Counted from the stretch's first letter, positions 11,037 to 21,863 are shown. The stretch is 64,000 nucleotides of DNA from Glossina fuscipes (GCF_014805625.2 NW_023998564.1:498116-562115); one strand, 5' to 3'. Notes: generated by a model from the letters alone, not told the origin. Translations and numbers: made by a program.

Positions 11037-11625
11037 AGGATTGCCTGTCTGATAGTTAGAAGTTCAATGAAGGTGGATGATAACTCATGCAGAACTTTGA
11101 ATTTTCTTAAACGTAAATTTGGATACTCTATAACTGAGAAGCTAGAAATGTCATCATGTCATGTTAGTCATCCAGCGATCATTTATCGCAGATAACCGAG
11201 TTGAAAAGCTTGAAGTGGAAAGAACCTTTACCATTTCGTATTTAATACCATCATGTGCCGCTGCTGTACATTTCTTTTTTTATTTAAGGATATGTAAAAG
11301 TTCTTCCAATGAAAATGCAGAGATGTCTTCCACCTGCAAGCTAAGCAAGAGAATGTTGAGAGCATTTGCTGTGGGAACCTGGGCTTTCAGCCATTCTAGG
11401 TATAGTTTGTTATTCTCATCATTCCAAATGGGGTGTTCATATTTCCTTTTTGTAATGCGATGTCCATTCAAAAATATCGAAAAGTTTTTTTGTGTTGTCA
11501 TTTGTACAGAGCTCTTCGATTAGTTGAGCACGGTGACTTGTCTTGGCTTTTCTAACCGCTGTTTTCCATTCTTTTTGGGATAGCTTAAATTCATCGAAAT
11601 TAGATATGTTAAGTTATTTAGCAAA
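11037..11625 (-). mobile_element. Internally deleted relative of the 5-10 kb LINE
   Basis: Bases 11037-11155 match the RNase H region near 6170-6290. From about 11160 the sequence instead matches the RT N-terminal region near 7710-8160 (for example IWNDENNKLYLEWLKAQ on the minus strand against IWDDLNNKSYLEWLKAQ). About 1.4 kb between these points is missing. It is a diverged family member, not a recent copy, and is non-coding through stops and frameshifts. Confidence 0.75.
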
Positions 11626-11906
11626 TTTTTATTTTTTTAACTAAAATATTGTTTGACTCTAGAGTCGGATCGCTTATGTTGTTGGATATAGTACTATTTT
11701 TCATTGCAGGGAAATCTTTATTGTAATTGTTGTCTATTAGATTGCATGGATAGATAGAGATTTTTTCTTTGTATTCTCCAAAAGAGATATTTTGGATGGC
11801 TACGATTTTACACTAGACCACTAATTTGAAGTAATTTTATATATGCGTATCACCCTTTCCGTTGATGGACTTTTTGCTTAAGCTCTTTTAAGAAAATGTT
11901 GCTCTT

Positions 11907-12600
11907 TTCTCACACCATCCTGACGATCTTGCAAATCTGCGGTATTGATTTACCAACATATATTTCCTTTAGCCTCATACAATACATTTGAAATATTTCA
12001 TTAAACTTTTTACAACGCACCTCGGCATAGGTGGATAATAATAGAAAAATTGTTAAATCTGTCATCGGTGATGTCACTCTTAAGGTTTGTAAATGATACA
12101 TTAAGATGGCTTGAGGCTGTTGATTTTTATTGTATTTAAATGCGACGTTATGCCGTGACGTACGGTAATGTAAGGTTCACGAGGCTGTACTCTTTTACGT
12201 CCATATTCATAATTATCACATATCAGTTTCTCGAACTTTGCGAAAACTCTTTAAAGCTCTTTGTACGCTCTGTTTGAGAGTTGTAGCCCATTTGGGATTG
12301 ATAACATCACTGGCAAAACGTGATTCTCGTAAGCGATTCGTTAGCTCATCGAAATGCTCACGATTAAATGCGTGCATCGCAAATCCTAAACGATGAAATT
12401 TACCTAAATATTGTGCAGCCAATAACGCATGTTCTACCGCGGGATTCACTCAAGTCTTGCTGATGCACCAGTCGTCTTGATGGAAATCTTTCAGTATAAT
12501 CATACCGATGCTCTCCAGCAGTTCGCCGTAATAATAAATAGCGGAATTAAGATAACATTGCCCAAAATTTTTTAAACCTGGTAACATTTTTTCACAGGCC
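11907..12600 (-). pseudogene. CHK/ecdysteroid-kinase-like (EcKinase, DUF227) pseudogene
   Basis: Minus-strand blocks in order: EKMLPGLKNFGQCYLN and YYYGELLESIGMIILKDF (about 12590-12480); VEHALLAAQYLGKFHRLGF, then SRFASDVINPKWATTLKQS (to 12219); then in another frame CDNYEYGRKRVQ, VRHG, and [15 protein letters not shown]; then [18 protein letters not shown] and [14 protein letters not shown] (12101-11910). This is the order of the insect EcKinase family, kinases with a choline-kinase-like fold. An in-frame TGA (12450-12452), a frameshift near 12216, and loss of residues right after the catalytic HG(D) show it is dead. Whether it was moved here by DNA duplication is unclear. Confidence 0.75.
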
Positions 12601-13023
12601 AATATTTAATTATTAAACAAGACTCTAAAGTTTATAATACTATCAAATACTTCTTGGGATAAATTGAGGGTTTTCTGTAATAGGCCACGACCTATTCTTA
12701 AATACCCTACGCTGCCTCTCTCAATACAGTAAGTCGTATAAGGACTTTTCAAAATGTTTTGTAGGAGAAGTGGCCGAAAAAGAAGTACGATTCGAAATAT
12801 TTTTGCCCTTGCATCAAAATACGTTAGTATATCCATGCCATTTATCTTATTAGAATCAGTCATAAAAGGACTTTTAAAAATAAGACATCACATCCGATGC
12901 CCCGATTCGATTTATATTCATCTTCGAAATTCTTTTAGTATGAAATATTAAAATATTTAAAATTACACCATTTTGGCATATAATAATAATAAATAAACGA
13001 TTTACGACTGAATATTAAATAAG

Positions 13024-13535
13024 TCGGTTTTATATTGTACAACCGGTGTTGCTACCAAAGCTAATACGTGAGAAATCGATAACCCAATTCACTCACATTA
13101 TATTGGACGAAGTGCACGACATGACCAAGAAATGGATTTTTTATTATTTGTGGTTCGACGCTTATTGACGACAAACTCGAAGCATGTTAAAATTATATTA
13201 ATATCGGCCACTGTTAATTCAATAGAGGTAATTGCTTAACTGTGCTAAAATACATTTATCAAAAAAAAACATAAACCAAACAAATCTCTTATTAAAAAAT
13301 TCTCTTCCTACACAACTTCTTATTTGTTTAGATTTCAAATTACTTCAAATTCCAAGGAAGAGCGGCGCCAATAATAAGAAGCGATAGTCGTCGCTTATAT
13401 GAAGTCAGAGAATTTTATTTGTGCGATTTGGATCCAATAAACCCTACGGTACTGAGTAATTAAACCATTGTCGTTTGTTAACAAAAATTTCGACCGGCTT
13501 ATGCAGATCCCGACATCAGCAAAGAAATTGTGAGG
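13024..13535 (+). pseudogene. spn-E: spindle-E/TDRD9-like RNA helicase fragment with retained intron
   Basis: The first exon-like block reads LYCTTGV, LPKLIREKSITQFTHIILDEVHD (DEVH = helicase motif II), then DQEMDFLLFVVRRLLTT and VKIILISAT (motif III). It ends at a GT donor (13228, GAG/GTAATT). A 104-bp intron ends in ttgtttag at 13331. The next block reads ISNYFKFQGRAAPIIRS, LYEVREFYLCDLD, and after an indel FRPAYADPDISKEI. Spn-E/TDRD9 is a Tudor-domain DExH helicase of the germline piRNA pathway. At least two 1-bp frameshifts and missing N- and C-terminal domains show a pseudogene. The intron shows the copy arose at DNA level, not from mRNA. Confidence 0.75.
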
Positions 13536-14344
13536 AAGCGTTTTTGCTTCCTTACGGAATACAAGTCCGTCCGCCGGAAATAGCTACCCACAGCGAACCA
13601 CCTGTCGGTCCGAGCTGTACGTAAACGTCTGTCTGGGGTAATAAAGCATGAACAACCTCCTCCAGCATAAGTCAAAAACTCAAATGTAAAAGAAGATAAA
13701 GCTTAGACGCAAGAAATCAATATGTACACAAGCATAAGCCAAGAACTCAAATGTATAAAAGCTTATGTTCACAATCCCAAAATGTTTAATAGCAGAGTCA
13801 GGGACCCAAATGTAAAAAAAAGAAAAGCTTTGGTTCAAGAAATCAATACCCCAACGGACAAAAGCTTAGATTCAAAATCTCAAATGATCAATAGCAGAAT
13901 TAAGAACTCCAATGTAGGAAAGGGTAAGTAAAAACCCAAAGTATGAACACAAGTAAAATCCCAAACTGTTTAATAGCAGGATTAAGAACTCAAATATATG
14001 AAAGACCAAGTAAAAACTCAAAAGTATAAACACACGTAAGATGTCAAAATGTTTAATAACAGAATTAAAAACTCAAATGTATAAAACTATAAGAAAAAAA
14101 CTCAAAGTGTCCAAAAGCATAAGGAAAAAACCCACAATGTGCAAAAAAAAAGTAAGAGGTGAGAACTCAAATGTAGAGAGCATAGGTTTAAGAACCCGCT
14201 ATGTATTAGAACATAAGTATAAGAGCGGCTCAAACATACACAGAAGCTACATACAGAAGCTAGAACTGGCCTTAGGCAGAAAATCGATACATGCAAAACG
14301 AACAAACTTCAGCAAGAATCTCTATGTGTAAAATGCGCAGAATG
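13536..14344 (+). repeat. Degenerate tandem repeat, about 83-bp unit
   Basis: From about 13670 the phrases 'actcaaatgta' and 'tttaatagcag' recur, with the latter near 13786, 13888, 13970 and 14053 (spacings 102, 82 and 83). The long frames here follow from the low-complexity A-rich repeat and show no protein domain. It abuts the putative LTR and may be its internal flank. Confidence 0.6.
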
Positions 14345-15434
14345 TGTAACACCGTTAGGGTATACCAAACTTACAGGAGCAAGTACTTAGGTAGGAAAAA
14401 AAAAATAAGAACATACGACAATGCATAAACTGCATACCTAAAATGTACAAAGGCACGATCACACATGCCAAGCACGTAGAAACACACAGACAAAACATAT
14501 GCAAACACAGAGGCATAGAAGGGCACAAGCAGTCACATACCTGATTGAATCACGCGATTTGGTACCTGGGTGCCTGTTGAGTAGACATATGAACAAATAT
14601 AGCGGTAAGCTAGACGTAAGTTGATATTAAGTTATGTATAAGCAGGATCATACAAGTCGTACCTAAGGTTGCGGCTGCAGCCAACCTAAGCTAAGCGTAC
14701 ACCTAAGCATATGTAAACACCTAGAACATGTTGGCAATGGGACAAGCGAGGGAGACTTCAGCTATAAAAGAGCAGCACATCGCACGGAATCGTTCAGTTT
14801 GGTGTCATAGCCGTCTAGGTAAGTACCCACAGACAAATTGACAAGTTGACCCGTACGAAGGGTTTTTTTTTTGACTTTACGGATAGGGGATGTGCTGGTT
14901 CAGTTTTAATCGCCATCCCTGAAGGACTTTCAGGATAACTGACTTAACGGATAGGCGATGTGCTGGTTCAGTTTTAATCGCCATCCCTGAAGGACTTTCA
15001 GGATAACTGACTTAACGGATAGGCGATGTGCTGGTTCAGTTTTAATCGCCATCCCTGAAGAACTGAGAGACGTTGTTTTTATTTTTTTTTACTCACATAC
15101 CAACCAGGGACAAACCGCCGGGCCAAGGCCGCTATGACACTGGCAATGTTTCCGCTTTTCTAGTGTTCCGCGATAGTTAAAAGAAAACCAAGCAAAAATA
15201 AGTATAAATAAATTTCGTACCACGTGGAAGTCACACCAGAAGTCGGGTCACCTCGCTGGTTCCTTGCCATAGCCAACTTCTACCCATCGCTGTACTTCTC
15301 TCCAGTAAAAAGGAAATAATAAATCAAGGAATTTGTACACAATTCCCCCCGAAAGTCCGGATTATTATTCTAAATTTTCTTGCAACGAACCTTGGAGTGA
15401 CTGAGTTATACCCCGCCCAAGAAAACTCGTTACA
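14345..15434 (+). mobile_element. Probable solo LTR
   Basis: About 1.09 kb starting TGTAAC and ending GTTACA (perfect 6-bp inverted ends with TG..CA). It contains a TATA-like ctataaaag at 14763 and AATAAA-like signals near 15206 and 15315, so it has the promoter/polyadenylation order of an LTR. Base composition is higher in GC than the surroundings. No target-site duplication could be confirmed and no gag-pol is adjacent, hence 'solo' is inferred. The class (BEL or Ty3) is undetermined. Confidence 0.5.
14871..15062 (+). repeat. 68-bp tandem repeat, nearly three copies
   Basis: The phrase 'ggatagg.gatgtgctggtt' starts at 14881, 14949 and 15017, exactly 68 bases apart. The copies are nearly identical, with a single g/c difference in the first. 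The unit includes a small inverted motif (ggcgat...atcgcc). It sits within the putative LTR. Confidence 0.95.
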
Positions 15435-15955
15435 AAATATATACTATTGCTTTGATGTTAATTGTAGTCCTTGATAATATTGAAAAACAAGAGGGCGCCT
15501 TATGTTTAAGCACCGCAAACTCAGTTCCTGTCAGAACCTCAATTTGAGGCATATCCATTGTATAACAAAACTTGCTTGTTTATATATGTATAATGATAAC
15601 TTCAAAGATTTTTCTCCGTTATGTTTTAGTGAGGTTTAGTGACTTCTTCTTTATAATGAAGTAATAAAAGCATTTCATGTCACTTTATATAATACTTTAA
15701 TAACACTATATATAGTCTACAATCCAGTTAAACTAAATTAAATTGTTAATTAAGCTGAAGGGTTTTTATTGTAGCATTTAAATAGATTGAAAAAGATAGT
15801 TATAGTGTCTTCTGTAGCTGTATTATCAAATATCAATCGAATAAGGCGATTTGCGTTCGGAAATTTTTTCAAAATGAAAAAAATACAAGTACACGCAATG
15901 ATTGATTGACTTGCGGAAAAGCGTGAATTTGGACAAAATCCATTTCTGACTTCTT
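15435..15955. other. No gene seen
   Basis: AT-rich flank between the LTR and a LINE tail. No coding frame or structured element recognised. Confidence 0.4.
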
Positions 15956-15959
15956 CCGC

Positions 15960-16370
15960 TTTAAAGTGATGCGAAAATTACTTCGAATATTTCGTACAAT
16001 TCACGGCAGCTATATCCGCCCAAAATTAGAGTATAACTCGCATGCGTGGATAGGAACATCCAAACTTTGCTTGAAGTCCCTCAACCACACACAAGGAAAT
16101 GTTTAGATACTCGTAGGCGACGAAAGTGCTTCCAAAACTCCTGACACTCTTGAGTATCGGCGTAAAGCGAGCTGCGTTATGCTTATGTACAAGTACGTCC
16201 AGTGCAAGTGTTCTACAGAAATAAAAGAGATTTGTCCACCAACTCAATCCTTAAATCCGTTTCCACCTATCGTTAACTGTATACCACATTATCGCGACTC
16301 GGTGTTTTTGAACCTTTGGAACAACCTATCAATAGCCGTGGTTCGCAGCGCACCTAATGTCTCCATTTTC
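15960..16370 (+). mobile_element. LINE C-terminal relic (CR1/Jockey-like)
   Basis: Plus-strand blocks in changing frames read YIRPKLEYNSHAW, TLEYRRKASCVMLMYKY, ICPPTQS, and YRDSVFLNLWNNLS. This is the usual order of the region after the RT in endonuclease-bearing LINEs (RPxLEY..W, L..RR, Y....C..E, LWN.LP). The rest of the element is missing and stops interrupt the frame. Confidence 0.65.
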
Positions 16371-16749
16371 TGGACGAACGATCGCAAACAGTACTCCCTC
16401 TTTCCACTCCTCTCTTCTTACAATCCGTCCTTATCATCACTGTGCCGCACGAAAGGAGGACGTCCCATGAATGACTGGTCAAGAAAAAAACAACAAAAAA
16501 GACACAGAAAAAAATGTACTTGCTATGGTTGCGCTAGAAGATTAATGCAGCCGAAATTTACAATTTGAAGTAATGTAATAGAACAATTTGCAGGTCGAAT
16601 CAACTGAATCGGTCAAGAGTTAGCGAATATAATGTCTCCGCAAAAGCGCTTAAATAAAATATGAATCAAGGATACAATACAAATAAATAGCTGAGAACTT
16701 ATTACGGGTTTGAAAAAATGTTGGCTCTTTTTTGACTTGAAAAAGGAAT

Positions 16750-17180
16750 TTATTGTTGAAAATGTACATGTACAATGTACAATATGTGTAAAGAAAATTA
16801 TTTACACCATTTTCTACAATATTTCACAATATTTTTACTACATGGCGATATCATGTCGAAAAAGTTTATATTGATTTGGTAGCGATCCATCCGCCGACCC
16901 ATTTTCGCACTACTTCAACTTTCCCGAATCGCGTGGTAGCCAATCTATTCTGTACAGTTGTAATTAGAAGGCGTTGGGTGTGACAGTACTTCACATTCAA
17001 GTTGCAACGTTCTGGACAACACTGGCAACAAATAGCCAAAAAATGGAACATTGAGTCGATTCGAGTCGCCTTTTTTAAACTGTTGCAACCGAGATCGACA
17101 ATAGGGACATGATGAAGCAGCATCGCCATAAGCCTCTGAACATGTTTGGTGGTCTTCGACAACGGATTCCTTCAAATAAA
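16750..17180 (-). mobile_element. Possible mariner (Mos1-type) relic
   Basis: Minus-strand frames contain CEVLSHP followed later by VVRKWVGGWIATKS, resembling the WEVLxHPPYSP block and the C-terminal 'KKWVDxWIASK' helix of mauritiana-type mariners. Heavily decayed, with no inverted repeats identified. An unrelated origin cannot be excluded. Confidence 0.35.
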
Positions 17181-18440
17181 CGACGAAAGTAATAAATTTA
17201 GAAGAAGAAGAATTTTGAGCGCTCCAATATTAACGTATCCATGATAAAGTATCATTTTCCAAAATAGTCTTTGAAGTAAGGCTATGTAAAGATTGGGAAA
17301 TATTTTAGATATATGGCGCGGATGAAGTTATATTGTGTTACGAATGTAAAGCGTTTACTCATATAGGAAAGAATTCATGGAATGTTCGTGTGCACACAGT
17401 AACCTTTAGACTCGAGGAGAAAATTTTGAATCCATAGTCAAGTATATCAACTGAAAAAATTGCATAACTAATGAAAAGTTGAGAGAGACAGGGAGAGAGA
17501 GAGAAGTAAGAGAACAAAATTTTCATACTATTTCCAAATAAACGTTTTCGTCTCGAAAATGTGTGGACTTTGTACGCACGTGCTTTAAAAAGTTCAGGTC
17601 ACCTCCAAATTCTTTTGGCAATTTGTAGGCAATGTCTTCATTATCGCTAATGGAAGAATGTTTGCCAGAGATATAACACAGTTCTACAAACGGGCAGATG
17701 TACGCACGAATTTTTTTTTTTTTAAAAGAATGGTGCCATGCATTCACGGGATTGTTAATTTCTTGCGGAGAAAGAGTTCAACGGCGGGAGACCTTTTGAC
17801 GCCATTTTAGTCGGTTTTTAGTTGGTCTTGATTTTCGATAAGGGAGACGTCGTAGGGTGATAAACGAAAAAAGAATGTATGTTTTGAGAGCTGGTGTCCA
17901 AACGGAAAACAAAACGAAGAGCGAGTTAAGGATTTTTTTTTGAAATGTAAAATAAATTAATAAACAGAAAAAGACCAAAATTGTGAAAGTGTAAAAAAAA
18001 TAAGTAAGAAAGTTATATTCGACGGGGACCGAATCTCGCACACCCACCATTATGTTTTGCATTCTACTCTCCAAGTTCTTTTATTTGATACCCATATCGC
18101 CAATATTATTAAGAAAAAAGTAATCGCGGTGTATACCAAATTAATGTTAAAACTAACCCATTTTTAGCCAGGTAATGTATCTTAATTTAAGTAATGTTCA
18201 AAATAGTTTTAAATATTCGGTCTTGTTTACCTTATCCTAAATAAGCAGAAAACCACAAAAAACTGAGAAAACAGAATTTAATCACTTGCAACTTTGTGTG
18301 CGCACGGCGCCTGTTTTGCATTTTTGTACGTAAGGAGTAAAGTGCTTCGTAAAGTAAATGTTGAAAATTTCGGCCTTCTAATTTTTATAATTTCCGAGCA
18401 ATGAGCAAAAATCCAAAAATTTTTGCAAGAAAATACGTAG
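17181..18440. other. No gene; short GA-rich tract
   Basis: No recognisable gene. A short GA-rich tract lies at about 17481-17510. Confidence 0.4.
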
Positions 18441-18665
18441 TTGCGTTCAGTTCATGCTCCACTGCGCGCTTCTCTACCGACCAATTTTACCCGTTTTCAA
18501 TACCAACCCGCGTGCAGAAACTTCCAATGTTTCTATCAATTTGAAATCGATCTATTTGAAATCGATATCTTCATTTTTGCGACCAGAAGAGTGCCAACAT
18601 CACAGACACACAGACGGACAGACGTGGCTAAATCAACTCGGAATTTCACACTGATCGAGAATATA

Positions 18666-19913
18666 TTAGTTTGGGAAAACAGAAATCCATTATTTTTTCG
18701 GTAGATGGCTGCATTGATAGATTTCTCGTAAAGTATCGATCAAACAATTTCAGATTTATGCTCGTTGGAAAGGTGATATTTCGCAGTAAAAAAATTCTTT
18801 TGCTGTTTTTTGTTTGGTGCATTCAGTTGTGAGTTACAGGGTGTTAAATATGGAAGTGAACAAAGAGAAAATTCGGTACATTTTACAGTTTTTCTTTGAC
18901 AAAGGCGAAAATGCAAGCCAGGCGACTAAAATTGTGAATGGTGTTTATGGTTCCGATACTGTAACAGCCAATTATGTGCAATTTTGGTTTCGTAGATTCC
19001 GTTCAGGAATTTTTGATGTTAAAGATGCACCTCGCACAGGTAGGCCGGTCGTCGAAAATGTCGATAAAATCGGAGAAATGATCGAAGTTGACCGGCATGT
19101 TAGCAGTCGTAACATCGACCATAAAACAGTTTTAAACCATTTACACAAAGCTGGATTCATAAAGAAGCTCGATGTTTGGGTGCCACACCAATTAACAGAA
19201 AAAAACATGATGGATCGAATTTCCATCTGCGAAGCCTTGGCCAAACGGAATGAGATAGACCCATTTCTTAAACGGATGGTGACTGGAGATGAGAAATAGA
19301 TCACATACGATAACCGTGTGCGAAAACGATCGTGGTCAAAGAGCGGTGAAGCACCTCAAACGGCCAGGAAGGTTTTGCTATGCATTTGGTGGGACTGGAA
19401 GGGGATTATTTATTATGAGTTGCTTCCATATGGCCAAACGCTAAATTCTGATCTCTACTGTCAACAATTGGACCGTTTGAAGATAGCGATTGACCAGAAA
19501 CGGCCAGAATTGGCCAACAGGAGAGCTGTCGTGTTCCACCAGGACAACGCTAGGCCACATACATCGACAGTGACTCGCCAGAAACTTCGGGAGCTTGGTT
19601 GGGAAGTTTTAATGCATCCGCCATACAGTCCGGACTTGGCACCAAGCGATTATCATCTTTTTCTTGCATTGCAAATTTTCTTTAATGATAAAAAATTGGA
19701 ATCTATGGAGGATTGTGAAAATCGATTACTAGAGTTTTTTGCAATTAGAGACCAGGACTTCTATGAGAGAGGCATTTTGAAGTTACCTTTAAAATGGCAA
19801 CAAATCGTACAACAAAACGGTGCATATTTGACCCAAATCGGACAATCCGAAGCATGTTAAATAAAGACCTGAAGTTCATATAAAAATAATGGATTTCTTT
19901 TTCCCCAAACTAA
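18666..19913 (+). mobile_element. mariner transposon, near-complete (1248 bp)
   Basis: Terminal inverted repeats of about 32 bp (TTAGTTTGGG....AGAAATCCATTATTTTT) differ at two positions and are flanked by TA dinucleotides (18664-18665 and 19914-19915), the standard mariner target duplication. It encodes one transposase. It was probably inactivated after insertion by a nonsense change and a 21-bp deletion. Confidence 0.93.
18850..19860 (+). pseudogene. mariner transposase with a premature stop
   Basis: Starts MEVNKEKIRYILQFFF. The paired helix-turn-helix DNA-binding region is followed by the linker WVPHQLTEKN. The catalytic DD34D triad is visible in VTGDEK, HQDNARPH and SPDLAPSDYHLF. One in-frame TAG (19297-19299) follows GDEK, where the family has Trp (a TGG to TAG change fits). 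A 7-residue segment present in the 48-kb copy (QT[..]ARK) is lost between ACGG repeats. Length without these lesions is close to the family's roughly 345 residues. The sequence looks like the mellifera-type subfamily; that subfamily call is from memory of motifs. Confidence 0.93.
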
Positions 19914-19990
19914 TATATATTATATAGGGTCTCTGAAGCTAACTTTTGGGCGTTACATATAGTATGGAAAAGAAAACAGAATGCATATAA

Positions 19991-21552
19991 TGCCATCTAA
20001 CAGTGGTGGGTATAAAAAAGTATTTTTTTTTGTCTTGTTGAAGATAGAAAGTGAAAAATTTACCAAACGCTGTTAAGCAAAATGACTGATCTTATTATAT
20101 AAAGCAAAGACATTTTGATATTTTCCCACTTAAAGTGGATTAACTTGTTAGCGGATTAACTTATTAATAAATAGTTTATTGAATGAAATTCTGGCTTAAA
20201 TTAGCATATTAATGTATGATTCAATGAAGTAGCAGCAAACGGTCACATTTATAAAGGACAAATTTAAAGGCGAAATAGTGATCGTTCGCGTGAATCAAGG
20301 AAGTTGTTTTTTTTTTTGTTTGGGAGCTGAGATAGAGAGAATTAACAAAGAAGATTGTATATTGTAAAATGTGAGGAGAGAAACATTGAAGGAATTAACA
20401 TTTTCCATTTTGAATTCATCTAGAAGACCAACTGGTGAATATCACAAATGGCAAAAACTTTTGTAAAACGGAACATTAATCATTGCGAACCTGCTATTGA
20501 AGTGAATCAAAAGAAACAGAGAAAGAAGACTGAGAAATGATATTTTGCGCACGTCCACAAATAATGACATTTTAGAAAAAATTTGATATTAAAAGGAAAG
20601 CGATTAACAATAATTACATAATATTTATGGTGCTAGTTATTATATTGAACAAATATCAATATTAACGCTAAGTTGAATATTAACAAAAACTTCTATGAAA
20701 TCAATACGACTTGACATTGTGATATCGTCGTCTATACCAAAAAAGGCTCATATAAGACTATATATAAAACTATAAGACTACGGTAAGGTCTGCAGGGAGA
20801 TCGGGAGCAGTGTTGCCACAATGCGCCAAACTTTCTGAAAAGCCAGACAACAAAAAATTAATTCCAATGAAAATTGATTTTCTTTACGCGTTATTTATAA
20901 TTTCCAAAAATTAGTTCAAGTTGCACTTTATATAGGAAGGATTCCATATAGGCTGCGCGTTTGTATGCACCACGTTTTGCTTTTGACAAAGTCTGTGCCG
21001 CAAAATATAAGCAACCGAAAAAAAATGGTGACGGAGTAAATGAGTTCTGAGTAGAATGAACCAATTGGTAGGTGTGTACAAAAGACTATGGACCGAATAG
21101 TTTTATTTATGTATATTTTGGACATTTTAAAAACAGCAAGCGGTGAGACCATACCCAACGTCTCAAGTGCTTGTCAAAACTTATAATGGATTCGCACGTA
21201 AGAAGTTAACTGAATCGTAAGAAGACTCAAATATAATTAGCAGGAAAGCAAAAAGATTTACATTGATAATGGCTAATAATAATCAAAAGACCATTAATTT
21301 ACAACAAGAAGGAACTTAGCCTGCAGCTATTTACTTGGTCTTAAGAAGAAAGCAAAAAAAACGCAAAATAAATAAGATTTTCGTATTTTTTAATATTAAA
21401 TGGGCGTGATTGATTTTACTGTTTTTCTACGGGAAACTACTAGAGGATCACCCAAGGATTATATATGTATATCTTTATCTGGCTTAGTTTATAAATAATA
21501 AGAAAGAAACTATTTTGTTTTTTGGCTTTTAAGAACAGAGATGTTTTAAGTT
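19991..21552. other. No gene seen
   Basis: AT-rich sequence with only short chance frames and no recognisable repeat ends. Confidence 0.4.
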
Positions 21553-21863
21553 TATCCGCCAGAGTAGCTGAACAGATAAGAACCACGACTTGGTGGTCAG
21601 CGTCTCCAACGTGTTCAAATCTCAAATGCGGTAAACTTTTCTTTGTTCGTTGCTAAAGTGAGTTAGTTGGTAAACGCATAACATTTTTCGATTAGCACGC
21701 ATCCACTAGGCTGCAGGCGCCACCTCTCTGTATCTTTTTCGGAATCTTAACTCTTAACACTTAACGACCGCTCACGAGATTTCTTGTGTTTCGATGGTGA
21801 ACCGTTAAACATCGGCAACGGGGCTTTTCTCTACGTGGCATCCACCGAAAGATTGGTGACTTA
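21553..21863 (+). mobile_element. tRNA-derived SINE (family 1), plus-strand copy
   Basis: Head 'gtagctgaacagataag' (A box) and 'gtgttcaaatctc' (B box) are about 40 bp apart, as in a tRNA-derived pol III promoter. The body is the inverted partner of 3568-3872. It ends in a small inverted motif near 'ccaccgaaagattggtgac', also present in the other copy. No long A or TAA tail is seen. Confidence 0.65.

Larger units (their letters stand above)
18445..19990 (-). repeat. Type B dispersed repeat, split by a mariner insertion
   Basis: Bases 18445-18663 and 19916-19990 together form one reverse-oriented type B copy: 'acagacggacagacgtggc', 'actgatcgagaatata' then, after the transposon, 'agggtctctgaag' and 'gggcgtta'. 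In intact copies (for example 35.2 kb) these blocks are contiguous, so the mariner landed in a pre-existing repeat. Confidence 0.7.

Noticed and set aside
11161..11523. Plus-strand 120-codon frame
   Set aside because: Antisense shadow of LINE sequence; its similarity to 7586-7927 reflects the shared LINE origin.
12606..12863. Minus-strand 85-codon frame upstream of the EcKinase pseudogene
   Set aside because: Could be its N-terminal part, but no family motif can be read in any frame.
14041..14331. Plus-strand 96-codon Lys/Ser-rich frame
   Set aside because: Lies in the A-rich tandem repeat; composition explains the frame.
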